NCBI RefSeq assembly: GCF_029168945.1
Contig: NC_083604.1
Coordinates: 28,887,686-28,951,685, forward strand
Direction: 5' to 3'
Source: Cannabis sativa
Taxonomy: Eukaryota > Streptophyta > Magnoliopsida > Rosales > Cannabaceae
Length of the DNA stretch: 64,000 bases
Position numbers and translations under genes: made by a program. Below are positions 23,338-33,460 of this stretch, one piece after another. Every line of letters starts with the position of its first letter. The first letter of the stretch is position 1. The notes under the pieces are model-generated. The model was not told the DNA's origin. It searched no databases and worked only from the letters and a program-made list of their open reading frames with translations.

Positions 23338-26300
23338 TCATTCTGACTCCAATTCCCAGGTGGCTTCTTCCACCTTACTGTTCCTCGAAAGCACTTTAAC
23401 CAGTGCAATAGTCTTGTTACGAAGAACTTTTTCTTTTCTATCCAAAATCTGAACAGGTTGCTCTTCATAGGATAAGTCTGGTTGTAGTTCAAGGGCTTCA
23501 TAACTCAAGACATGAGTCGGGTCTGACACGTATTTCCTTAACATAGAGATGTGAAATACGTCATGAACAGCTGATAATGCTGGTGGTAAGGCTAGCCGAT
23601 ACGCTACCTGCCCGACCTTCTCGAGTATCTGAAATGGCCCAATGAACCTAGGGCTTAACTTACCCTTCTTCCCGAAGCGCCTAATACCCTTCATGGGTGA
23701 AACTCGCAGGAAAACATGTTCCCCTGCCTGAAATGTGACATCTCTGTGCTTCGGATCAGCATAACTTTTCTGCCTGCTTTGAGAAGCAAGCATCCGAGCC
23801 TTGATCTTATCAATAGCTTCATTGGTCCTTTGCACTAACTCTGGACCCAGGTACTTCCTTTCTCCTGTCTCGTCCCAATGAATAGGAGAACGACATTTTC
23901 TACCGTATAACATCTCATAGGGAGCCATCCCTATTGTACTTTGGTAGTTGTTGTTGTAGGAGAATTCAATTAAAGGCAAGTACCTACTCCATGAACCCTC
24001 AAAGTCCATGACACAGGCTCGCAGTAGGTCTTCCAAAATCTGGATAGTTCTTTCTGACTGACCATCAGTCTGAGGGTGAAAGGTTGTACTAAACTTTAAC
24101 TTGGTACCCATAGCCTTCTGAAGACTCACCCAAAACTTCGATGTGAACTTTGGATCCCTATCTGACACAATAGATTTAGGGGCTCCATGGAGACGAACTA
24201 TCTCCTTCACATACAATTCAGCATACTGATCCACTGAATAGGTAACTTTCACTGGTAGAAAGTGAGCCGACTTTGTAAATCTATCCACAATGACCCATAC
24301 AGAATCATACATCCCTGTAGTTCTAGGTAATCCAGTTACAAAGTCCATTGCGATGTCCTCCCACTTCCATTCTGGAAGGATTAAAGGTTGCAATAACCCG
24401 GCTGGCCTCTGATGTTCAGCCTTAATCTGCTGGCAGGTTAAACACTTGGACACATAGTCCACTACATCTCTTTTCATCCCATACCACCAGAAGTAGGGTT
24501 TCAAATCCTGATACATCTTGGTGGTTCCCGGATGCAACGAATAAGGCGTAGTGTGAGCTTCATCCAGTATTTCTTTCTTAAGCTCATCAACACTAGGAAC
24601 ACAAACTCGAGCTTTATATAACAACATTCCACCGCTCGAGACTGAAAAGCCTCTAGGCCGACCAGCCACTACTTCATCTCGAACTTTAACTAGCTCAGGA
24701 TCTTCTAGTTGTGCCTTTTGGATTCTCTCCAACAGATCAGATTGGAGGGTTAAATTGTGTAATTTCCCGACCACGAACTCAATTCCTGCACTAACCATTT
24801 CCGAGGCTAGTTGTGGGGCTATCATAACCGTAGTGCACACTTGCCCGGGGCCCTTTCTGCTCAGAGCATCGGCCACAACATTGGCTTTCCCGGGGTGATA
24901 CAGTATTTCGCAATCGTAGTCTTTAACTAACTCCAACCACCTTCTCTGCCTCATATTCAAATCTTTTTGGGTGAAAAAGTATTTAAGACTTTTATGATCC
25001 GTATAAATCTCACACTTTTCACCGTAAAGATAATGTCGCCAAATCTTTAAAGGAAAAACCACAGCAGCGAGCTCTAAATCATGAGTTGGGTAACGCTGCT
25101 CATAATCTTTCAGTTGACGAGAGGCATAAGCTATGACTCTGTCAGCTTGCATCAGAACACATCCCAGACCCTGTCTGGATGCATCACAATACACAACAAA
25201 TTTCTCTTCATCTGATGGCAAAGCTAACACCGGAGCTGTTATCAAATGTTGCTTCAACTCTTGAAAACTTGACTCACACTTATCTGACCACACAAATCTC
25301 TGATTTTTCTTGGTCAGTTCAGTTAGGGGCATAGAAAGTTTAGAAAATCCTTCGACGAAACGTCGATAATACCCTGCTAACCCGAGAAAACTTCGAACTT
25401 CTGTCACAGACTTGGGCCTCGGCCAATTCTTCACTGATTCTATCTTATTTGGATCAACCATAATTCCATTTTTCCCAACAATATGACCCAGAAAGGACAC
25501 CACGGACAACCAGAATTCACACTTTTTGAACTTGGCATACAGCTTGTGATCCCTAAGTCGCTGTAACACCATTCGAAGATGACGCTCGTGCTCCTCTTCT
25601 GACTGAGAGTATACAAGAATGTCATCGATAAACACTATAATGCAGTTATCGAGGAAATCCTTGAACACCCTATTCATGAGATCCATAAAGGCCGCAGGAG
25701 CATTAGTCAATCCGAACGACATTACTAGAAACTCATAATGCCCATATCTGGTTCTAAAAGCAGTCTTCGGTATGTCCTCCTCCCGAATTCTGAGTTGATG
25801 ATAACCAGACCGTAAATCAATCTTCGAAAACACTGTCTTTCCCTGAAGCTGATCGAACAGATCATCGATCCTAGGCAACGGGTACTTGTTCTTAATCGTC
25901 AGCTTGTTTAGTTCCCGATAATCAATACACATTCTGAGGGAACCATCTTTCTTTTTCACAAAAAGAACCGGAGCTCCCCAGGGCGATACACTGGGTCGAA
26001 TAAACCCAATATCAAGCATCCCCTGAAGTTGTAACTTAAGCTCCTTGAGTTCTGCTGGAGCCATCCTATATGGAGCTTTAGAAACAGGTTCGACTCCAGG
26101 TGCCAAATCAATTACAAAGTCAATCTCTCGCTGTGGCGGCAATCCCGGCAATTCCTCGGGAAACACATCAAGAAAATCTTTCACCACCCGGACTACCTCA
26201 GGCCCAAATGTTTCAGGTCTGCTGGAGTCAAAAACTACCGCTAGAAATCCTACACAACCATTGCATAGTAAATCCCTAGCTCTCAGCACAGAAATAACCG

Positions 26301-27909
26301 GGATCCGAGACCCCTGAACCGATCCAACATAAACAAATGGATCTTCACCTTCCGGCTGAAAAGTCACCATTTTACGCCTACAATCTATACTGGCCGAATA
26401 CTTGGATAAAAAATCCATTCCCAGTATAATATCAAACTCAGTTAATTTCAATTCTATAAGGTCAGTACTCAATTCCCTATCTTCGATCCTAATCGGCATA
26501 GACCGAATGCGCCTATTAGAGATAACCAATTCCCCGCTAGGCATTAGGGTTCCAAACCCTCTTTCTAAAGTATCACAAGGCCTACCCAAAAGATCAATCA
26601 CTCTTGTAGCCACATATGAACGTGTAGCTCCCGAGTCAAATAATACTGTAAATAACAAGTTGTTGACGGGAAGCTGACCTGTCACAACAGAAGGACTGGC
26701 TGCAGCATCAGCTTGGGTAATGGCAAACACACGAGCAGGAACCGGTTTCACCTCAGCTTTCTGCTCCTCTTTCTTTGCCTGGGGGCAATCTTTCTTGAAA
26801 TGCCCCACCATGCCACACAGGAAGCATGTCTTCCGGTTACACTCTCCCGGATGATGTTTCTTGCACCTTCGACACTCAGGATAAGAGTAACCCTGACGTC
26901 CTCCTCTGCCTTGGTTCCCACGGAACCGCTTACTTTGCCCCGAGCCACCAGAAGCTGGAACAACTTTTCTTTTCTGCTCAGTGGTGGAGTCACCACCATC
27001 CCTACCATAAACAGGAGTAGGAATAGTGGGGGTTCCACCAACACTCGGAGTCACCCGGGGCTCCTGAAGAAATTTTACTGCACCCTCGGCTCTCAAAGCC
27101 TTCTCAACCATATCTGCATACGTGGTTGCTTCAGTAGTGGTAATAACCAGATCATGCCGGATCTTTGCACTCAAACCCGCTAAATATTTTTCTTTCTTAC
27201 TGAAGTCCGTGGGCACAATTCTTGCCGCCAACTTAGCCAACCGATCAAACTTCGTTGTGTACTCAGTGACTGACATTCCCTCAGTCTGAACTAGATCAGT
27301 GAACGCTTTCCGCTTTGCACTGCGGACCGCTTCGTTGTAATACTTGGAGTTAAATAACTCCCTAAATTCTTCCCAGGTCATCAGCGTGACGTCCCGAGTG
27401 AGGGTTATCAACTCCCACCACACGAGAGCATCTTCATGAAACTGGAAAGTGGCGCAGGTCACCCGATCATTTCCAACCACTCCCATAAAGTTAAGAATGC
27501 GTTCAATCATTGAAAGCCACTGCTCGGCCTTCATCACATCAGGGCCTCCCAGAAACACTGGAGGTGCCTGTTTCTGAAATCTTTCATACAACGGTTCCAT
27601 ACGGTTGCCAACAACAGGTTGTTCTGCTGGCACCGCAGGAACTGCAACAGCCTGAACCACTTGAGGAGGCACAGCAGGAGGACCCTGCTGCCTCAATCTT
27701 TGGATTTCTTCGTCTTGCTGACGGATTCTATCTTGCATTTCAGCAAATCTTTGCTCCCAGTCAAGAGGAGCTTGAGGTGGATTTACAGGGCGACCACCCT
27801 GAGCTCTGCCACGGCCACGGCCGCGACCACGAGCATTTTGAGGATTCCCCTGACCGCCTCTGGTCTCAACCATGCCACCCTGACTTCTTGTATTTCGCGG
27901 GGCGTCCAT
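23338..27909 (-). CDS. Tekay/Del-type chromovirus gag-pol polyprotein, 1523 codons
   Basis: One unbroken frame starts at ATG 27909 ([12 protein letters not shown]). In order: gag with an Arg/Gly-rich N-terminus (residues ~1-45) and core (~100-290); CCHC knuckle [14 protein letters not shown] (~365); protease [11 protein letters not shown] (~425); RT from [12 protein letters not shown] (~615) with [19 protein letters not shown] and active site FIDDILVYS (~770); RNase H with [10 protein letters not shown] and [10 protein letters not shown]; integrase [17 protein letters not shown] zinc region, core [13 protein letters not shown] and [23 protein letters not shown] tail; and a C-terminal chromodomain ([14 protein letters not shown] ... 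[10 protein letters not shown]). These blocks identify a chromovirus. The frame stops just inside the chromodomain end, where family members usually continue; the continuation is open in another frame, so a single-base frameshift probably clipped about 20 residues. Otherwise it looks potentially functional. Confidence 0.93.
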   Translation of the reverse strand: MDAPRNTRSQGGMVETRGGQGNPQNARGRGRGRGRAQGGRPVNPPQAPLDWEQRFAEMQDRIRQQDEEIQRLRQQGPPAVPPQVVQAVAVPAVPAEQPVVGNRMEPLYERFQKQAPPVFLGGPDVMKAEQWLSMIERILNFMGVVGNDRVTCATFQFHEDALVWWELITLTRDVTLMTWEEFRELFNSKYYNEAVRSAKRKAFTDLVQTEGMSVTEYTTKFDRLAKLAARIVPTDFSKKEKYLAGLSAKIRHDLVITTTEATTYADMVEKALRAEGAVKFLQEPRVTPSVGGTPTIPTPVYGRDGGDSTTEQKRKVVPASGGSGQSKRFRGNQGRGGRQGYSYPECRRCKKHHPGECNRKTCFLCGMVGHFKKDCPQAKKEEQKAEVKPVPARVFAITQADAAASPSVVTGQLPVNNLLFTVLFDSGATRSYVATRVIDLLGRPCDTLERGFGTLMPSGELVISNRRIRSMPIRIEDRELSTDLIELKLTEFDIILGMDFLSKYSASIDCRRKMVTFQPEGEDPFVYVGSVQGSRIPVISVLRARDLLCNGCVGFLAVVFDSSRPETFGPEVVRVVKDFLDVFPEELPGLPPQREIDFVIDLAPGVEPVSKAPYRMAPAELKELKLQLQGMLDIGFIRPSVSPWGAPVLFVKKKDGSLRMCIDYRELNKLTIKNKYPLPRIDDLFDQLQGKTVFSKIDLRSGYHQLRIREEDIPKTAFRTRYGHYEFLVMSFGLTNAPAAFMDLMNRVFKDFLDNCIIVFIDDILVYSQSEEEHERHLRMVLQRLRDHKLYAKFKKCEFWLSVVSFLGHIVGKNGIMVDPNKIESVKNWPRPKSVTEVRSFLGLAGYYRRFVEGFSKLSMPLTELTKKNQRFVWSDKCESSFQELKQHLITAPVLALPSDEEKFVVYCDASRQGLGCVLMQADRVIAYASRQLKDYEQRYPTHDLELAAVVFPLKIWRHYLYGEKCEIYTDHKSLKYFFTQKDLNMRQRRWLELVKDYDCEILYHPGKANVVADALSRKGPGQVCTTVMIAPQLASEMVSAGIEFVVGKLHNLTLQSDLLERIQKAQLEDPELVKVRDEVVAGRPRGFSVSSGGMLLYKARVCVPSVDELKKEILDEAHTTPYSLHPGTTKMYQDLKPYFWWYGMKRDVVDYVSKCLTCQQIKAEHQRPAGLLQPLILPEWKWEDIAMDFVTGLPRTTGMYDSVWVIVDRFTKSAHFLPVKVTYSVDQYAELYVKEIVRLHGAPKSIVSDRDPKFTSKFWVSLQKAMGTKLKFSTTFHPQTDGQSERTIQILEDLLRACVMDFEGSWSRYLPLIEFSYNNNYQSTIGMAPYEMLYGRKCRSPIHWDETGERKYLGPELVQRTNEAIDKIKARMLASQSRQKSYADPKHRDVTFQAGEHVFLRVSPMKGIRRFGKKGKLSPRFIGPFQILEKVGQVAYRLALPPALSAVHDVFHISMLRKYVSDPTHVLSYEALELQPDLSYEEQPVQILDRKEKVLRNKTIALVKVLSRNSKVEEATWELESE

Positions 27910-28191
27910 TTAATAGGACTTAGCCTGCGAATCCATAAGCCAGGCAGGTTAGACAGCGATCAAAATTAACACCTCTCTTAATAACTTAAAGGCAACACAC
28001 TTTCTTTTCTTTTTAAGGAAATATATTTAATTTAAATCTAATATGCTTCCTAACATGCTTTCACATCACACTTATTTAAAATACTAAACAAGTACAGGCT
28101 TACTGAACCGTGAACCGAGCTTTCTCTGATGAAGATTGTACATGTCATAGCAAGCTTCGGTAGACAAACCTGGCGGCTCTGATACCAAAAT
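27910..28191 (-). promoter_or_regulatory. Tekay leader and primer-binding site
   Basis: On the minus strand TGGTATCAGAG at 28187-28177 follows the 5' LTR end after four bases. It is the initiator-tRNA-Met type primer-binding site common to plant LTR elements. The remaining ~265 bases to the gag ATG are an untranslated leader with no other feature seen. Confidence 0.85.
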
Positions 28192-30281
28192 TGTAACGCC
28201 CTAATGTTAAGGCACGCTACAGTGCTTTTTCAATTATTGTGCAATCTTTGCTAATCAAAGAAATTTCTCGAAAAACGTGTCAATTTAAAATTTTTGCTTT
28301 AAATATTAAACTTTGTAATATAATATAATATTTACAAATCCCGGGATCCCGATTTCAAACTTCGTAAAATTTACTTTTTAAACTTTACATTTCAAAATAC
28401 ATAATTCACAGGTCGCACAGCGACTTTCAAAATATAACACCCAGATGTCCCGAGACCGAACACTTCAGGTCGCGCCGCTTGACATGTACAATCTCACCCG
28501 AGCTCAGGTTCATTCCTGTTCAGCCTTCGCCTTTCCTTTACCTACACATGGAAGTAGAAACTGTGAGTCAACAGACTCAGTAAGAAATGCATATAACATA
28601 CCATATAATTTCCGACCTGTAAATAGGCGTCCATACACCTATTTACAGAGCTTAACAGATGAGTATGAACGTTCTAACTAGGATACGACCATGTACCATG
28701 TACCACATGCACTCAGTATACCATCGTACTAGTGTAGGTAGGGTATGGATCGCACCTTGAGTACCGTTAAGTGTTGTACCACAGACACCTCATACCTTTC
28801 CGTACCAGTGCTAGTAACACCATGATGTACTTCTAAACATCATACACCTTACCAATGCACTCTGTACCACAACCGTACAAGTGTTGGCAGTGTATGAATC
28901 ACAACAAATAAGCATGTATATATATTAACACATACATACATTCGAATATTCATATCACACATTATACACAGTTCTTACCTATTTTCTGAATTCAAGTGTG
29001 CTGGCCGACCTGAACGGAATTCACGTGCTAGATGGATGCCCTAATCACAATAATAGTAATACAGATGAGTGACTCGCTAAATCACTTTCCGGGACTTAAA
29101 ACTTGAAACTAAAAGTTTCCTTATCGATAAACTTCATGGAAATACCCTAAATATCTCAAAATTGGCCAAAACTAGGGTTCTGGAAATTCCCCCAACAGGT
29201 AGACCGGTTCCCAACCGGCATCCAAGTTCTGGGTCACCAACCGGTCGACCGGTTGGTACAGGCCACCCAGAACCGGAATTCCGGTTCTACTGCTGGGAAC
29301 CAAAAATCATCCCCCTTGCTTCAATTCAATCCCAAACCTTACCAAACTCTCCAGTATACCTATACAATGCATACACAATGATTTCCAGGCAGTAATTCTC
29401 AGAATAAACCATCACAACTCAAGTTGCCATTAATGAACAAAGCTTTGCTCTTAGAACTTAAACTTGTATAAAACCAACAACACACTGTAAAACCAGCTAC
29501 TAGGAGTTAAAATCAACTCAAAAGAACCCTAAAATTCGAACCCTAAACCTACCTAAACCTGACAGCCACTATATCACAAATTCATTAATTCAAACTAACA
29601 TAAAACTTGAAAATTCACATATTCAAGGATTCTAGGGTTTACCTTAGTTAAATCCTCCTTGATTCCTTGCTAAAACTCAGAAAAACAAGATGAAAACTCT
29701 GGTTTAGGTCCTTGGTTTGTCCCAGCCGAAAGCAAGAGAGAGAGAGTTCAAGAGATAATCCAATTTTCCAATTTTTCTTCTTTATCTCTTAATTTCTCAA
29801 AGGGTTTGTTAATTAAATCTTGCTGAAAGGAAATGTGCTAGGTGTCACACACTCATGGCAGCCACCTAATCCACCTTAACAAAAGACTAAAATGCCCTTT
29901 AGACTTAAACTAGGGTATTTCTTTGAAACTAGGGGTAAAATGGTCAATTTCCATAACCCCGCTCAATCCCGATAATTTATTTTCTCTAAAATATTCCCCA
30001 CCATGAAATAGGGTTCTAAACTTACCCATGTGATCAATCTAGCCATCCATCGCATTTTCCGTTGTCGCCGAGCAAAAATTACAAAATTAACATATTTCAC
30101 ATATAAGCTAAATAATACCCCTAGAGTTTAATAAAATCTCCGGAATTGAGAAATTATAACTCTAATATTTATTTCTAAATATTGGGGTCCACATTAAAAA
30201 TTAATTCACAAATAATAATAAAATAATAAAAATTAGTGCTAATTGCCCTTTCTAATCCACATTACTAGAGCGGTCATTACA
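28192..30281 (-). mobile_element. 5' LTR of Tekay-type element
   Basis: The 2090-bp LTR reads, on the minus strand, from TGTAATGACCGC at 30281 to CGTTACA at 28192, with the primer-binding site just inside. It contains the 22-bp palindrome again at 29236-29257, a (GA)n run near 29730, and runs of GTACCA-like words at 28680-28870. Short open stretches inside are chance. The flanking bases on the right, TATGC, match the gag target sequence. The other duplication copy was lost with the truncated LTR. Confidence 0.92.
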
Positions 30282-30395
30282 TATGCCCTCCTCAAGCTTG
30301 ATAAAGCCTTCAACTCTATCGTGAAACTCCATCATGTTGTTGGTAGAGATCCTTTTGATGTCTTTCTAGAAGTCACTTAATGGGAGTATGCCGAG
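30282..30395 (-). pseudogene. Gypsy gag fragment flanking the Tekay insertion
   Basis: This is the reverse complement of about 18614-18724 (FHDRVEGFIKLEEG region), in the same orientation as the inverted gag at 21461-21897. The two pieces are the flanks of the Tekay insertion site. About 20 bases of gag between them were deleted together with the outer part of the 3' LTR. Confidence 0.8.
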
Positions 30396-30423
30396 GGTCA
30401 CCTTGCACCTGCCGAGGTTTCTC

Positions 30424-30506
30424 GGCCAAGGATAATGTAGATCCCTCCTTCCGCGTGCGGGTATGGGCTTTTGCAGCCTCTCGAGGGATCTACATTATCC
30501 TTGGCC
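30424..30506. repeat. Perfect 24-bp inverted repeat with 35-bp loop
   Basis: Left arm 30424-30447 begins GGCCAAGGATAATG. Right arm 30483-30506 is its exact reverse complement and ends CATTATCCTTGGCC. A GC-rich 35-bp spacer lies between. It sits between the gag fragment and an inverted copia LTR piece. No coding sequence is seen from 30396 to 30560. Confidence 0.9.
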
Positions 30507-30569
30507 TTCCAACGTATACTCCATACCCACACTACTTTATCCCTCCACTATTTATATGTTCAAAAGTAG

Positions 30570-30964
30570 TTGAAACCTAATCTAAGTTCAATATCGGTCC
30601 CTTCCAACGTATACTCCATACATCCGATACTGGTAAAATTTGCCAATGCCCTGGAAAGGACATAACACTTATCCAAGGTGTAAGTATACCTATCGCTAAT
30701 TATCATCCCAGTCTAAATCCAGTGAACTGAAAAATAAGGGAATTAAACTTTTGAACATATATTCATAATTATATTCCATTGTGTTGACAACACTATAATC
30801 ATGAACAAATACATATGTTCTTGACTTAATAGAATTTATACGTTAAATATAAACATGAAATAAATCATGTGAACCATGCAACATAAAATGTGATTTCTGA
30901 TCTTTATTAATTAGTAAATCTGATTATATTGAAATGGGTTTTATTTAGGGCACAAAACCCAACA
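30570..30964 (-). mobile_element. Copia LTR 5' portion, inverted
   Basis: This is the reverse complement of the first ~400 bp of the TGTTGGG LTR, ending at 30964 with AACCCAACA. A 22-bp word beginning CCTTCCAACGTATACT occurs here at 30600-30621 and again outside the LTR match at 30505-30526. This implies a local template switch or duplication at the breakpoint. Confidence 0.8.
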
Positions 30965-31577
30965 CACGCGGCACTAATTTTGTCCATGTAAGCATGCCAC
31001 ATCAGGTAAGCAAAACCCAGTGCACCAGGCCATATGTCAACATGGGTGGTGGGTGCTCTTTACAGAGATTTTGGGATGTCATTTTGACACTTCCAAGGTT
31101 CTTGAACTTGAGGATAAGGTATCCTACCCTGTTTTTGACAATTTTAAAGAGAACGCTTGAAGCAGAATTTGCATTTGAGTGATAGAAACCAATGCACCAG
31201 GTTGATTATCAACCTGAGCGCTAGGCCAAGCACTAGGTCAACATGGGCGATGGGCTCAGTTTTGATGCCCCTAGACTTGTCATTTTCTTCCCAAGTTTCC
31301 TTGTATCTTCTTTATTTTTGATGATGTAAAAAATGCCCGTTAATTTTTTTAGAAATAGCAATGGAAATTGTCAACATAGGCATTAGGCCTAGTGTTAGGT
31401 GTCAACCTGGGCACTGGGTCCAGTTTAAGGCCTCTTGGAAGTTCTGTTTTCTCCCTGAAAATAGTTGAATCTTAATCTTTGATGAAAATGGAGAATATGC
31501 CTGGAATAATTATCAGAAAAGCTTCTTAGAATTGGCCTAGGTTGACAAAATGTAAACTTAGGCATTGGTCTCTTATT
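30965..31577. repeat. Degenerate tandem repeat (GTCAACCTGGGC motif), left part
   Basis: GTCAACMTGGGC-like words followed by CACTGGG- or GATGGG-like sequence occur near 31036, 31208, 31237, 31370 and 31401, with a weaker one near 31528. Spacing is roughly 150-190 bp. The series continues beyond the copia insertion near 41137, 41312 and 41497. No coding sequence is recognisable. It may be tandem repeats of a gypsy 3' region, because a gypsy integrase tail follows at 41.7 kb. Confidence 0.5.
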
Positions 31578-31582
31578 TTGGC

Positions 31583-33441
31583 TGTTGGGTTTTATGCCCT
31601 AAATAAAACTCATTTCATATAATCAGATTTACTCATTAATAAAGATCAGAAATAACATTTTATGTTGCATGGTTCACATGATTTATTTCATGATTATATG
31701 TATATAATGTATGAATTCTTTTTAAGTCCAGAACATATGGGTTGGTTAAAGATTATAGTGTTGTCAGCACAGTGGAATATAATCTTTATTATATGTTCAA
31801 AAGTAGATTCCCTGATTTGTCAGAACACTGGATTTAGACTGACATGGTATAATCAGCGATAGGTATTCTTACACCTTAGAAAAGTGTTATGTCCTTTCCA
31901 GGACATTGGCAAAGTTTACCAGTATCGGATGTATGGAGTATACATCGGAAGGGACCGATATTGAACTTTGATTAGATATGTTAAAACTTACCGTAATATC
32001 TATTCAATTCAATATCACCTGTTGATCCTAGATCACATGATCGAAATCCTGATATGGTTAGGCTCAATTTCAAGAGTGTTACTCGTGTTCTTTGATTTGT
32101 TAGTTAAGCCTAGTTTTGTATCAGGGTGATACGTACATTTTGGGAACACGGTAGTGCAATTGAGTGGGAGCGCTAACATAAATATGGAATCTATAGCTTC
32201 TATTTGGCAAATAGAAGTAAAGGATGATTTCCTTCGAGCTTAACCAAACGAAGATAAATGGTGGAGATCTCATTTCACTTAGGTGAAATATCATTTATAC
32301 AGGGTTAAGTGTTTTAAGGATAAAATACATTGTAGGGTGTTACGGTAATTTAATCCCTGTACAGTGTAAATCATCTATATAGAGGATCATTGATCACATT
32401 AGGGTTATAACAATGGATAACTAATGACGTGTCTATATCGTGGAACATATAGAGCGTTTGTATATGACTGAGAGTGCAATTCCAAGTTCTAAGTGTGGAT
32501 TCAATGAGGAATTAATAAGTTAGGGAATTTACTTGGTAAATTCGGTTCGACTTATTGGAAGCTCGGTTATATAGACCCATGGTCCCCATACTAGTTGAGG
32601 CCATACTGCTTGTAAGACTCAGTTAATTGATTTTAATTAATCAATTAAAATTCTAAAAGTTAGAGTATGTCTACTTTATGAATTTTCACTAAGCAAGGGT
32701 AAAACAGTAAATAGAGAGTTTAAAGGTATATTTATTAATTGAGAAACTTTGATTAGTTTTTATTAATAAATAAAATAAATGACAATATATTATTTAATAA
32801 TTAATTATATTTATTAAATAATTAGATTTGACATTTATGAAGTTGAAAGAGAGAATTGGCAATTTTGAGAAAATGGGAAACTAGAAATGATGAAATAGGA
32901 AAGTTTGAAAAGTGGAAGGATTTGTTTTCCTCAATGAATGGCCGACCACTTAATGCTTCTATTTCTCATTTTATTTTTTATTTTTAAATGCCAAATAATT
33001 CAACTTTAACCCTATGTGGTATCATATAAATAGAAGGCAAAGGCTTCAGGTTTGAGACATACTTCACAGTTTATTATCTCAAACACTATGAAACCGACAC
33101 TCTCTCTCTTTCTTTCTTCTATGTTTTTCGAATTCCCTTGAGTGAATGAGTAGTGCCCACACACATCAAGTGGTATCTCAATCATAGTATGGAAGACTAT
33201 GGAAACTCTGCATCAAAGAAGGAGAAAAGAAGATCCAGGTTCAGATCTTGGTGATGCTCTGCTACAGAAAGGAATCAAGGGCTAGAGATCTGAACGGAAG
33301 GAGTCATATTATTCCGCTGCACCCACTGTAAGGTTTTCTAACTTTATATGTGTTTATTTTCATTGTTTTAGAATTCATATTAGGTTGTTAATCCAACATA
33401 CTTGTTAGTAAATCTAGATCCTAGTAAAATAATTTCCAACA
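31583..33441 (+). mobile_element. 5' LTR of the complete copia element
   Basis: The 1859-bp LTR starts TGTTGGGTTT and ends TTTCCAACA. TATAAATA at 33025-33032 lies in a standard plant promoter context, and the transcript start is expected just downstream. Poly-T/A-rich stretches occupy 32700-32830. The 66-codon open stretch at 31662-31862, repeated at 39252-39452, is LTR sequence and not a gene. Confidence 0.95.
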
Positions 33442-33443
33442 AC

Positions 33444-33460
33444 TGGCACCAGAGCCATGG
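33444..33460 (+). promoter_or_regulatory. Copia primer-binding site
   Basis: TGGCACCAGAGCCATGG starts three bases after the 5' LTR. It is a variant of the initiator-tRNA-Met site TGGTATCAGAGCC, with two mismatches in the first eight bases. Confidence 0.85.

Noticed and set aside
26045..27969. Plus-strand open frames of 60-156 codons opposite the Tekay gag-pol
   Set aside because: They are antisense shadows of a strongly coding minus-strand frame, with no recognisable domains or start context.
30424..30506. Rho-independent-style terminator or microRNA precursor
   Set aside because: The stem is perfect but there is no U-run. A plant microRNA hairpin normally has mismatches and an expressed mature strand, which cannot be judged here.
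31662..31862. 66-codon frame, identical at 39252-39452
   Set aside because: It is copia LTR sequence. Identity of the two copies reflects the LTR pair, not a conserved small protein.
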